Position numbers and translations under genes: made by a program. This document shows positions 8,868 to 16,761 of a stretch of 64,000 nucleotides of DNA, in pieces (positions within the stretch are counted from its first letter, which is position 1; each line of letters starts with the position of its first letter). Source of the stretch: Neobacillus sp. SuZ13 (GTDB lineage: Bacteria > Bacillota > Bacilli > Bacillales > Cytobacillaceae); NCBI RefSeq assembly GCF_030123365.1, contig NZ_CP126107.1:915501-979500 (forward strand), written 5' to 3'. Below the pieces are notes generated by a model. It was given only the letters and a program-made list of their open reading frames with translations. It was not told the DNA's origin and ran no database searches.

Positions 8868-9947
8868 ATGACAAATAGAACCTATAATTTAGTTATTGTT
8901 GGCTATGGCGGTATGGGCAGCTATCACGTGAAATTACTCAAAGAAAATCAAGCGATAAACGTGTATGGAACTTTTGATATTTTGGAAGAAAGAAGTGCTG
9001 CATCCGAGGCGGATGGGTATAAAGCGTATGAAAGTTACGCTGCAGTTTTAGCTGATAAGGAAGTGGACCTCGTTCTGATTGCAACGCCAAACGATGTCCA
9101 TAAAGAATTAGCTATTGCGGCTTTAAATGCAAACAAGCATGTCATTTGTGAAAAGCCCGTCACAATTTATAGTAAAGATTTTGAAGAAATTATCGAAGTT
9201 GCTGAAGAGACTAAGCGCAAATTTGTGGTCCATCAAAATCGCCGGTGGGATAAAGATTTCTTGACGATCAAAAAAATTTACGATGAAAATATCATCGGTG
9301 ACATCTTTCATGTAGAATCACGTGTCCAAGGAGCTAATGGAATTCCGGGAGATTGGCGCCATCTGAAAGCACCCGGCGGGGGAATGCTGTTAGACTGGGG
9401 TGTTCATTTATTGGATCAGCTGCTCTTTATGGTAGATAGTAAGATTGCAAGTGTGTACGCCAATTTAAGTTTTGTTCTAGGGGATGAAGTGGATGATGGC
9501 TTTCAAACAATCATCACCTTTGAAAATGGCACTACAGCTTTAATTGAAGTCGGGACAACCAATTTTATCCAATTACCAAGATGGTATGTTAAAGGGACTG
9601 CCGGAACATCAGTAATAGAGAATTGGAGCATAGAAGGGAAGATAGTGACCCAAAACTTCGGTATAGCTATTGAGGCCCCAAAACCAATTCAGGCAGGGCA
9701 AGGGTTAACGAAAACTATGGCTCCGCCGTCAGAATCGGCTGTCAGTACCTCCGATTTACCAGAAGTGGAATCAACGATGGAAAGCTTTTACGATAATGTT
9801 ATTTCCGTTATTGAAGGAAAAGCGGAACCTATTGTTAAAAATACGGAAGTGCTGCGTGTCTCAAAATTAATTGAAACGATATTCAAAGCAGCAGAAACCA
9901 ATGAAGTCATAAAGGATTTTGATTTTTACAAAGCTGATCTTATGTAG
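8868..9947 (+). CDS. Gfo/Idh/MocA-family NAD(P)-dependent sugar oxidoreductase
   Basis: A 359-residue cytoplasmic dehydrogenase. The N-terminal Rossmann fold has the nucleotide site VIVGYGGMGSYH (residues 8-19) and the conserved CEKPVTIYS, whose Lys is a family catalytic residue. The C-terminal half is the alpha/beta substrate domain (HQNRRWDKDF, DWGVHLLDQLL with the family His). Members oxidise a sugar or inositol hydroxyl to a ketone or reduce a keto-sugar. A strong AGAAGGAG site precedes the ATG. First gene of the cluster, divergent from the AraC regulator. The second Gfo/Idh gene at 10835 is not a close copy. The substrate is not known; a glucoside or trehalose-like sugar is possible from the neighbours. 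Confidence 0.88.
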   Translation: MTNRTYNLVIVGYGGMGSYHVKLLKENQAINVYGTFDILEERSAASEADGYKAYESYAAVLADKEVDLVLIATPNDVHKELAIAALNANKHVICEKPVTIYSKDFEEIIEVAEETKRKFVVHQNRRWDKDFLTIKKIYDENIIGDIFHVESRVQGANGIPGDWRHLKAPGGGMLLDWGVHLLDQLLFMVDSKIASVYANLSFVLGDEVDDGFQTIITFENGTTALIEVGTTNFIQLPRWYVKGTAGTSVIENWSIEGKIVTQNFGIAIEAPKPIQAGQGLTKTMAPPSESAVSTSDLPEVESTMESFYDNVISVIEGKAEPIVKNTEVLRVSKLIETIFKAAETNEVIKDFDFYKADLM

Positions 9948-10106
9948 AGACCTATGGGATGGTTTCATTTACCACTAAGGGGGAAAAACGCTGACCCTAG
10001 ATGGAGTTCAATATTTTCCACCCTATCTGTCAATGTAAGCCGTTTCATTAATTCTATCTATCTCTAAAATTAACTATAAAGTAACCAATCAAAGGAGTCG
10101 TTCATC

Positions 10107-10835
10107 ATGTTGAAAGTAACAGTATGGAATGAAAATCGTCATGAACAAAAAAATCCAGTGGTCAGGGATATTTATCCTACAGGTATCCATGGTACTATCG
10201 CCCAATTCCTTCAATCTGCAGGCATCGAAACAGGAACGGCTACTCTTGACGAACCGGAGCATGGCTTAACCGATGAGATATTAGCTAATACTGATGTCTT
10301 AGTGTGGTGGGGACACCTAGCCCATGGAGAAGTGAAAGATGAGATCGTTCAAAAAGTTCAACAGCGTGTTCTCGATGGAATGGGACTGATTGTTCTTCAC
10401 TCAGGTCATTTTTCAAAAATATTTAAAACATTAATGGGTACCAGCTGTGATTTAAAGTGGCGGGAAGCGGATGAAAAAGAACGCCTTTGGGTTGTGAGCC
10501 CAAGCCATCCGATAACAGAAGGAATCTCTGAATATATTGAATTAGAAAAAGAAGAAATGTACGGGGAACATTTTGATATTCCCCAGCCGGATGAGCTAAT
10601 TTTTACGAGCTGGTTTGAAGGCGGAGAAGTTTTCCGCAGCGGAATCACCTACAAACGTGGAAATGGAAAGGTATTTTATTTTAGACCGGGACATGAAACT
10701 TATCCGACTTACCATAACGAACAGATCCAACGCGTGATTATTAATGCTGTAAAATGGGCAGCGCCAGTTAAAAGGGAGCGTCCTGTTTATGGAAATGCGA
10801 AACCATTAGAAAAAATCCAAGGGGGACAAAAATAG
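10107..10835 (+). CDS. ThuA-like family protein
   Basis: A 242-residue protein of the ThuA family, which has a class I amidotransferase-like fold. Visible family segments are [10 protein letters not shown] at the start, [28 protein letters not shown], and [11 protein letters not shown] near the C-terminus. In rhizobia ThuA and the Gfo/Idh protein ThuB form a trehalose-using pair that works through a 3-keto sugar; the biochemical role of ThuA itself is less clear. Here it lies between two Gfo/Idh genes and its stop overlaps the next GTG by one base, so it is translated with them. AAAGGAG precedes the ATG. The family is clear; the substrate is inference. Confidence 0.85.
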   Translation: MLKVTVWNENRHEQKNPVVRDIYPTGIHGTIAQFLQSAGIETGTATLDEPEHGLTDEILANTDVLVWWGHLAHGEVKDEIVQKVQQRVLDGMGLIVLHSGHFSKIFKTLMGTSCDLKWREADEKERLWVVSPSHPITEGISEYIELEKEEMYGEHFDIPQPDELIFTSWFEGGEVFRSGITYKRGNGKVFYFRPGHETYPTYHNEQIQRVIINAVKWAAPVKRERPVYGNAKPLEKIQGGQK

Positions 10836-11872
10836 TGGAAAAGTTAAGAGTTGGAGTTATCGGATGCGGCAGTATTGCTCAGCATCGCCATATCCCTGAA
10901 TATTTAGCCAATCAAAATGTGGAGCTAGTTGCAGTTTGTGATATCAATGGAGACCGGGTGAAAGAAGTAGCAGAGCAATATGATGTCGCTGTCTATACAA
11001 ACTATGAAGAATTATTAAGCAGCGGAACGGTCGATGCCGTTAGCGTGTGTACACCTAACTACCTTCATGCCCCAATCTCGATTGCTGCTTTAAATGCAGG
11101 GCTTCATGTTCTTTGTGAAAAACCAATGGCCACTTCAAAACAGGAAGCAGAAGCGATGATTGCTGCAGCCGAAGAAAGCGGAAAAAAATTAATGATTGCG
11201 CATAATCAGCGCTTCGTACCATCACACCAAAGAGCACGTCAGTTGATTGCAAGCGGTGAAATCGGCAAAATTTATAGTTTCCGCACTGCATTCGGACACG
11301 GCGGTCCTGAGGGATGGAGTGTAGATGGAAAAGAAAGCTGGTTTTTTGAAAAGGATAAAGCCTTCGTTGGCGCGATGGGGGACTTAGGAGTCCATAAGAC
11401 CGACTTATTAAGGTATGTACTAGGCGAAGAAATTACCGAAGTTGGCTCCTTTGTTGAAACAAGTGCCAAAACTTTTGCGGATGTCGATGACAATGCTGTT
11501 TGTGTATTGAAAACAGAAAGCGGGATTATCGGAACACTTGCCGCCAGCTGGGCTTATGTCAGTAAAGAAGATAACTCGACGATCATTTATGGTGAAAAAG
11601 CGATTCTTCGTTTAGAGGACGATCCAACCAATTCACTTGTTGTTCAGTATGCCAACGGAGATGTAGTTAACTATCAGCTTGGAAAAATTCAGTCAAATGA
11701 TGCGGGTGGACAAAGGACCACGCATGTGATCAATCACTTTGTGGATGCTGTTATTCAGAACCAAGAGACGCCTGTCCCTGGTGAGGAAGGTAAGAAATCA
11801 TTAGAGGTGATCTTGGCAGCACTACAATCAAATGAAACGAAACAAATTGTTAAGGTTAGTGAGCTACGATAA
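10835..11872 (+). CDS. Gfo/Idh/MocA-family oxidoreductase (second copy in cluster)
   Basis: A 345-residue dehydrogenase with the nucleotide motif VIGCGSIAQHRHIP near residue 8, the CEKPMATS block near residue 95 and the HNQRFVPSHQRAR segment. The substrate domain contains GDLGVHKTDLLRY, which carries the family His. It starts with GTG overlapping the ThuA stop codon (TAGTG), behind GGGGGAC. Together with the first Gfo/Idh and ThuA it makes a ThuA/ThuB-like module. An oxidation-isomerisation-reduction cycle on a sugar would use two such enzymes, but this is inference from context. Confidence 0.88.
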   Translation: MEKLRVGVIGCGSIAQHRHIPEYLANQNVELVAVCDINGDRVKEVAEQYDVAVYTNYEELLSSGTVDAVSVCTPNYLHAPISIAALNAGLHVLCEKPMATSKQEAEAMIAAAEESGKKLMIAHNQRFVPSHQRARQLIASGEIGKIYSFRTAFGHGGPEGWSVDGKESWFFEKDKAFVGAMGDLGVHKTDLLRYVLGEEITEVGSFVETSAKTFADVDDNAVCVLKTESGIIGTLAASWAYVSKEDNSTIIYGEKAILRLEDDPTNSLVVQYANGDVVNYQLGKIQSNDAGGQRTTHVINHFVDAVIQNQETPVPGEEGKKSLEVILAALQSNETKQIVKVSELR

Positions 11873-11888
11873 TTTTACATTAAATTTT

Positions 11889-11921
11889 AGAGGTGGTGGA
11901 CCGTACATGGCCGCCATCTCT
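11889..11921 (+). other. intergenic hairpin
   Basis: AGAGGTGGTGG and CCGCCATCTCT form an 11-bp stem (two G-U pairs) with an 11-base loop between the second oxidoreductase and the first isomerase gene. No U-run follows, so it is more likely an mRNA processing or stability element than a terminator. Confidence 0.4.
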
Positions 11922-11983
11922 CTATTAATATCTACAAGGGTCTGTTGTATAAAAAAGAACAATTCTTGAGAGGGGAATTCATT

Positions 11984-12952
11984 ATGAAACTAGGAGTTTT
12001 TACCGTATTATTTGCTGAAAAGTCATTCGAGGAAATGCTTGATACAGTCAAAGAAGCTGGACTGCATGCAGTTGAAATCGGAACGGGATGCTATCCTGGA
12101 AACAATCACTGTGATTTAGACACGTTATTAGAAAGTGAAGAGGCCCGGAAACAGTATATCCGAAAAGTAGAGGAACGCGGACTGATCATCAGCGCGTTCA
12201 GCTGTCACGGAAACCCGATTTCACCTGAAACAGAATTTGCTAAAAACTCGCACGAAACACTCATAAAAACAATTAAACTTGCTTCATTGCTGGAAGTCCA
12301 GGTTGTTAACTGCTTTTCTGGTACAGCAGGCGACCATGAGGGAGCTAAATACCCAAACTGGCCGGTTACGCCTTGGCCGAATGAATATGGCGATGTGTTA
12401 AAGTGGCAATGGGAAGAAAAACTGATTCCTTATTGGAAGGAAGTTGGCCAATTTGCCAAGGACCACAACGTAAAAATAGGGCTTGAACTTCACGGAGGAT
12501 TTTTAGTTCACACCCCATATACACTCTTAAAGCTTCGTGAGGAAACCTGTGATGCCATTGGCGCTAATTTAGACCCAAGCCACTTATGGTGGCAGGGAAT
12601 TGACCCGGTGGCGGCGATTAAAATTTTGGCAAAGGAAAATGCGATTCATCATTTTCATGCCAAAGACACATACATTGATCAGGAAAATGTGAATATGTAT
12701 GGATTAACGGATATGCAGCCTTATGGTGAAGTGAAAACGAGGGCATGGTCTTTCCGTTCAGTTGGCTGTGGACATAGCCTAAAAGAATGGTCTGATATGA
12801 TGAGTGCACTCCGTACCTATGGTTATGATTATGTGGTCAGCATTGAACATGAGGATCCAATTATGTCAATTAACGAAGGTTTCAATCGGGCAGTAACCAA
12901 TTTGAAATCAGTCTTAATCGAAGAATCGGTTTCCCAAATGTGGTGGGTGTAA
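11984..12952 (+). CDS. sugar phosphate isomerase/epimerase family (AP endonuclease 2-like TIM barrel)
   Basis: A 322-residue xylose isomerase-like TIM barrel. Probable metal ligands are the Glu of GLELHGG, the Asp and His of NLDPSHLWW, the His of HHFHAKD and the Glu of VSIEHED. Relatives include IolE, IolI and hydroxypyruvate isomerase; they isomerise, epimerise or dehydrate keto-sugars. The start at 11984 has AGAGGGGAA in front; a longer reading from 11945 lacks a ribosome site. Its stop overlaps the next start (TAATG), so the two isomerase-like genes are translationally coupled. It may act on the keto product of the neighbouring Gfo/Idh enzymes. The substrate is unknown. Confidence 0.85.
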   Translation: MKLGVFTVLFAEKSFEEMLDTVKEAGLHAVEIGTGCYPGNNHCDLDTLLESEEARKQYIRKVEERGLIISAFSCHGNPISPETEFAKNSHETLIKTIKLASLLEVQVVNCFSGTAGDHEGAKYPNWPVTPWPNEYGDVLKWQWEEKLIPYWKEVGQFAKDHNVKIGLELHGGFLVHTPYTLLKLREETCDAIGANLDPSHLWWQGIDPVAAIKILAKENAIHHFHAKDTYIDQENVNMYGLTDMQPYGEVKTRAWSFRSVGCGHSLKEWSDMMSALRTYGYDYVVSIEHEDPIMSINEGFNRAVTNLKSVLIEESVSQMWWV

Positions 12953-13725
12953 TGCAGAAAAACATACCAGTTGCCGTTCAAATGTACACTTTACGTGAAG
13001 AAAGCGAAAAGGATTTTGTGGGCACACTGAAAAAAGTGGCAGAGCTGGGGTTTGATGGTGTGGAATTCGCTGGTTATGGTGGATTGTCAGCGCAGGAAGT
13101 TAAAACCTTATTAGATGATCTTGGTCTTCGGGCCGCGGCCAGCCATGTCCCGCTTGAGCAGTTGGAAAACAATTTGTCTCAAGTTATTGAAGAAATGAAA
13201 ATATTAAATAGTAAATATGTGGTTTGCCCATACTTAATGCCAGATCGCCGCAGCGAACAGGATTATCAAGCGCTGATTTCAATATTAAATCAAGTGGGTG
13301 AAACATGCCAGCGTGAAGGAATTACCCTTTGTTACCATAATCATGATTTTGAACTTGCCCGCTTGTCTGATGGAAGAATGGCACTGGAAGCTATTTTTGA
13401 TGATACAAACAACGACCATGTAAAAGCTGAATTTGATATCTATTGGTTGACAAAAGCAGGTGAAAAACCGATGGAATGGATCAATCGGTATAAAAATAGA
13501 ACACCGCTCATTCACTTAAAAGACATGACAACCGATGCGGAACAATTTTTCGCGGAGCTTGGAACCGGTGGTGTTGATCTTGACGCAGTATTAACTACAG
13601 GTGAAGATGCCGGTGTTGAATGGTGGGTGGTCGAGCAGGATATGAGCCGTCGTACGCCGTTTGAAAGCATTGAAATCAGCATCAATTACTTAAAATCGAA
13701 GCTGCCCAATCTTTTGAACAAATAA
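12952..13725 (+). CDS. second sugar phosphate isomerase/epimerase-like protein
   Basis: A 257-residue TIM barrel of the same superfamily as its neighbour but only distantly related to it. The N-terminus (AVQMYTLREESEKDF) and VAELGFDGVEFAGYGG are typical of the YcjR/IolE-like group. Metal ligands are likely the Glu near FELARL, the Asp of AEFDIYW, the His of PLIHLKDM and the Glu of WWVVEQDM. The ATG at 12952 shares a base with the previous stop and has GGTGGGTG just upstream, so it is preferred over ATG 12940. It is probably the second processing step for a keto-sugar made in this cluster. Confidence 0.83.
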   Translation: MQKNIPVAVQMYTLREESEKDFVGTLKKVAELGFDGVEFAGYGGLSAQEVKTLLDDLGLRAAASHVPLEQLENNLSQVIEEMKILNSKYVVCPYLMPDRRSEQDYQALISILNQVGETCQREGITLCYHNHDFELARLSDGRMALEAIFDDTNNDHVKAEFDIYWLTKAGEKPMEWINRYKNRTPLIHLKDMTTDAEQFFAELGTGGVDLDAVLTTGEDAGVEWWVVEQDMSRRTPFESIEISINYLKSKLPNLLNK

Positions 13726-13759
13726 GTGAAGATTTACTTGAAAGAACTGAGGTGCACAA

Positions 13760-15430
13760 GTGAACAAAAAATGGTGGAAAGAAAGTGTCGCTTATCAAGT
13801 TTATCCTCGCAGTTTTATGGATAGCAATGGGGACGGAATTGGTGATTTAAAAGGTGTTACGGCTAAATTAGACTACCTAAAAGAGTTAGGAATAGATGTG
13901 ATTTGGCTTTCGCCCATGTACAAATCACCGAATGACGACAATGGCTATGATATTTCCGATTACCAAGATATTATGGATGAATTCGGGACGATGGCCGATT
14001 TTGATGAGCTGCTTGATGGGGTTCATCAGCGAGGGATGAAATTAATCCTGGATTTGGTTATCAATCATACGAGCGATGAACACCCTTGGTTTATTGAGTC
14101 ACGTTCTTCTAAGGACAACCCGAAGCGTGATTGGTACATTTGGAGAGATGGAAAAGATGGAAAGGCACCGAACAATTGGGAGTCAATTTTCAGTGGGCCG
14201 GCTTGGAGATATGATAAAGAAACAGAACAGTATTTCATGCACATCTTCTCCGCACGTCAGCCTGATTTGAATTGGGAAAACCCTGAGGTAAGGGATGCTT
14301 TATACGATATGGTGAACTGGTGGCTGGAAAAAGGGATCGACGGCTTCCGTGTCGATGCCATCTCGCATATTAAAAAAGAACCAGGATTCCCTGACATGCC
14401 AAACCCTGACAACTTAGATTACGTGCCTTGTTTTCCTAAAATGATGAATGTAGATGGAATTGATGAGTTCCTCACAGAATTTTCGCAAAAAACCATAAAA
14501 AACTATGACATCATGACCGTTGGGGAAGCAAATGGTGTTGGACTAAATGAAGCTGATCAATGGGTAGGCGAAGAAAACGGCTATTTTAATATGATATTTC
14601 AATTCGAATTTTTAGATCTATGGGATAAGGATGCAGAAGGATCAATTGACGTTCGTAAGTTGAAAAAGGTCTTGACCAAATGGCAGACAGGTTTGGAAGG
14701 CAGAGGCTGGAATGCCCTATTTATCGAAAACCATGATCAGCCGCGACGGGTTTCTAGCTGGGGAAATGATATGGGGTATTGGAAAGAGAGTGCCAAAATG
14801 CTAGGAGCACTATATTTTCTAATGAAGGGTACCCCATTTATTTACCAAGGTCAGGAAATTGGGATGACAAATGTCCAATTCTCTTCCATTGATGATTACA
14901 ACGATGTCGGAATGATAAACTACTATCATGTTGAATCGGCAAAAGGACGTTCACATGAAGAAATTATGAAAGTGATTTGGGAAAAGGGACGGGATAATGC
15001 GAGAACACCAATGCAATGGGATGCAACCAATAAAGGTGGATTTACAGCAGCGGAGCATTCTTGGCTTGGTGTCAATCCGAATTACACAGAGATTAACGTC
15101 GAGGCACAAGTAAATGACTCAGACTCGATCCTATCTTTTTATAAAAAATTAATACGCTTGAGAAAAGAGAATCCAGTGTTTGTTTATGGCACCTACGATT
15201 TGTTAGCACCGAATCATCCGAAGTTGTTTGTTTACACGCGCAGATTAGGAAATCAAAAAGCGATTGTAATTAACAATTTTAGTGAAAAATCGACCAGATT
15301 TCGTATCCCGGGAAGTTTATCTTTTTCTACTTCTGAACTTGTCCTTCATAATTATGACGGTGTGGATAAGAAGTTACGGAAAAAATTCACTCTTAAACCC
15401 TATGAAACAAGAATATATTTATTGAAGTAA
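13760..15430 (+). CDS. GH13 alpha-glucosidase (oligo-1,6-glucosidase type)
   Basis: A 556-residue cytoplasmic enzyme with no signal peptide. It opens with KKWWKESVAYQVYPRSFMDS and DSNGDGIGDLKGV, typical of oligo-1,6-glucosidase and related GH13 enzymes. Catalytic blocks are DGFRVDAISH (Asp near 199), TVGEANGVG (Glu near 256) and IENHDQPR (Asp near 327), spaced as in the Bacillus oligo-1,6-glucosidases. It should release glucose from isomaltose, panose or similar short alpha-glucosides. GTG start behind CTGAGGTG. Last gene of the cluster, and the only glycosidase in it, which suggests the whole set acts on an alpha-glucoside. Trehalose-6-phosphate hydrolase is a close relative, so that activity cannot be ruled out. 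Confidence 0.88.
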   Translation: MNKKWWKESVAYQVYPRSFMDSNGDGIGDLKGVTAKLDYLKELGIDVIWLSPMYKSPNDDNGYDISDYQDIMDEFGTMADFDELLDGVHQRGMKLILDLVINHTSDEHPWFIESRSSKDNPKRDWYIWRDGKDGKAPNNWESIFSGPAWRYDKETEQYFMHIFSARQPDLNWENPEVRDALYDMVNWWLEKGIDGFRVDAISHIKKEPGFPDMPNPDNLDYVPCFPKMMNVDGIDEFLTEFSQKTIKNYDIMTVGEANGVGLNEADQWVGEENGYFNMIFQFEFLDLWDKDAEGSIDVRKLKKVLTKWQTGLEGRGWNALFIENHDQPRRVSSWGNDMGYWKESAKMLGALYFLMKGTPFIYQGQEIGMTNVQFSSIDDYNDVGMINYYHVESAKGRSHEEIMKVIWEKGRDNARTPMQWDATNKGGFTAAEHSWLGVNPNYTEINVEAQVNDSDSILSFYKKLIRLRKENPVFVYGTYDLLAPNHPKLFVYTRRLGNQKAIVINNFSEKSTRFRIPGSLSFSTSELVLHNYDGVDKKLRKKFTLKPYETRIYLLK

Positions 15431-15499
15431 TGGATCAGGGGAAAAAGGCTGCATGCCTGCTCTGAATGAAAATCGTAGAGCGTATCTAAACTAGAATGG

Positions 15500-15530
15500 A
15501 GCAGGGCCGGTTTCCGGTTTCTGCTTTTTT
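15500..15530 (+). terminator. intrinsic terminator of the sugar cluster
   Basis: AGCAG...CTGCT with an inner CCGG/CCGG stem, then TTTTTT, 70 bases past the glucosidase stop. Confidence 0.7.
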
Positions 15531-15700
15531 AAATTTAACAAAAGGAAAAAGAACGACCTTTTTGTAAAATATGGAATGAGTAAGTGCCTATACTTTTTTA
15601 CATTTTATTAATAATGTCTATATGAGAGTAACATAGTGACTTAACATTTTTCTCATACAATTTTCTATGTAGTACACATATAAAAGGGAGATGAGGAAAA

Positions 15701-16528
15701 ATGAAAAAAACAATGTTATTGGGGACGGGCCTTGCTTTTACTTTATTATTTAGTCCGTTTCAGCAGGCTTTTGCTGCAGAAACAACTGGGGAGTTGCGTC
15801 AGGTGGAAACAGTTGCCCACCGCGGAGCATCTGGGTATGCGCCTGAGAACACGATTGCTGCTTTTGATAAAGGAGTAGACATGAAAGCAGATTATATTGA
15901 AATTGATGTTCAAAGAAGCAAGGATGGGAAACTGGTCATCATCCATGATACAAAGGTTGATAGAACAACAGATGGTACAGGGTATGTTAAAGACCTAACA
16001 TTTGACCAGATCAGAAGCCTTGATGCAGGCAGCTGGAAAGGGGAACAATTTAAAGGGGAAAAGATTCCTACTTTCGATGAAATTCTTGACCGCTATCATG
16101 GGAAAATTGGTATTTTAATAGAATTGAAGGCACCTGAGCTTTATCCAGGAATTGAAGAAATGGTAGCTCAGGAATTAAAAGAACGAAACTTAGATAAACC
16201 GCAAAATGAAAAAATCATTATTCAATCATTTAATTTTGAATCCATGAAAAAAACAAATAGTCTATTGCCTAAAGTACCGATTGGTGTCCTTACATCGAAT
16301 AGAGCGGACACATCTGAACAATCATTAAAGGAATTTGCTGCATACGCTGATTACTTTAATCCAAGTTACGGAATTGTAACAGAAGAATTAGTCAAGCAAG
16401 TACACGCAAACGGTATGAAGATTCAATCCTGGACTGTGCGCAGCCATGAAGCTGCAGAATTTCTCTTGAAAATGAATGTAGATGGAATTATAACTGATTA
16501 TCCTGATTTTGTGGATCCAAGGAACTAG
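15701..16528 (+). CDS. secreted glycerophosphodiester phosphodiesterase
   Basis: A 275-residue extracellular protein. Residues 1-25 are a signal peptide (lipid-like core, cut after AFA). The GDPD barrel has its hallmark blocks: VAHRGASGYAPENTIAAF (His and Arg near 39-40, Glu near 47), YIEIDVQRSKDGKLVIIHD with catalytic His, then VDRTTDGTG. The end SWTVRSHEAAEFLL and DGIITDYPDF is also typical. It hydrolyses glycerophosphodiesters from phospholipid or teichoic acid to glycerol 3-phosphate and an alcohol. It stands alone: terminators flank it on both sides. AAAAGGGAGATGAGG precedes the ATG. Confidence 0.92.
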   Translation: MKKTMLLGTGLAFTLLFSPFQQAFAAETTGELRQVETVAHRGASGYAPENTIAAFDKGVDMKADYIEIDVQRSKDGKLVIIHDTKVDRTTDGTGYVKDLTFDQIRSLDAGSWKGEQFKGEKIPTFDEILDRYHGKIGILIELKAPELYPGIEEMVAQELKERNLDKPQNEKIIIQSFNFESMKKTNSLLPKVPIGVLTSNRADTSEQSLKEFAAYADYFNPSYGIVTEELVKQVHANGMKIQSWTVRSHEAAEFLLKMNVDGIITDYPDFVDPRN

Positions 16529-16540
16529 AAAACCAAAGTG

Positions 16541-16580
16541 AAAAGAGAGTCAAAAAGTGGGAACTTTTTTACTCTCTTTT
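16541..16580 (+). terminator. intrinsic terminator after the glycerophosphodiesterase gene
   Basis: AAAAGAGAGT pairs perfectly with ACTCTCTTTT, and inside it AAAAAGT with ACTTTTT; a T-run follows. Confidence 0.88.
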
Positions 16581-16636
16581 TTGGTCTGCAAACTAATCGT
16601 TTATTTTTTGTCAGTTATTTCAGAAATAAAAATAAT

Positions 16637-16650
16637 TGTAATCGTTTCCA
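16637..16650. promoter_or_regulatory. cre-like catabolite box upstream of the GGDEF-EAL gene
   Basis: TGTAATCGTTTCCA fits the cre pattern TGNAANCGNWNNCA at every fixed position. It lies about 110 bases before the c-di-GMP gene and upstream of an AT-rich stretch with a possible -10 (AGTATAAAAG, near 16717), so CcpA could act there. Confidence 0.45.
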
Positions 16651-16761
16651 ATTTTGTGAACCTTTGATTGTTAAGTAAATAGTTTTTTGTTATTTTAAAG
16701 ATACTACGATTTTTTTAGTATAAAAGCACTAAAATGCTAACATAAAAAGGGAGAAATCAAC

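Noticed and set aside
15641..15675. Pho box before the glycerophosphodiesterase gene
   Set aside because: One TTAACA is followed only by weak half-sites at wrong spacing; not enough to call PhoP control.
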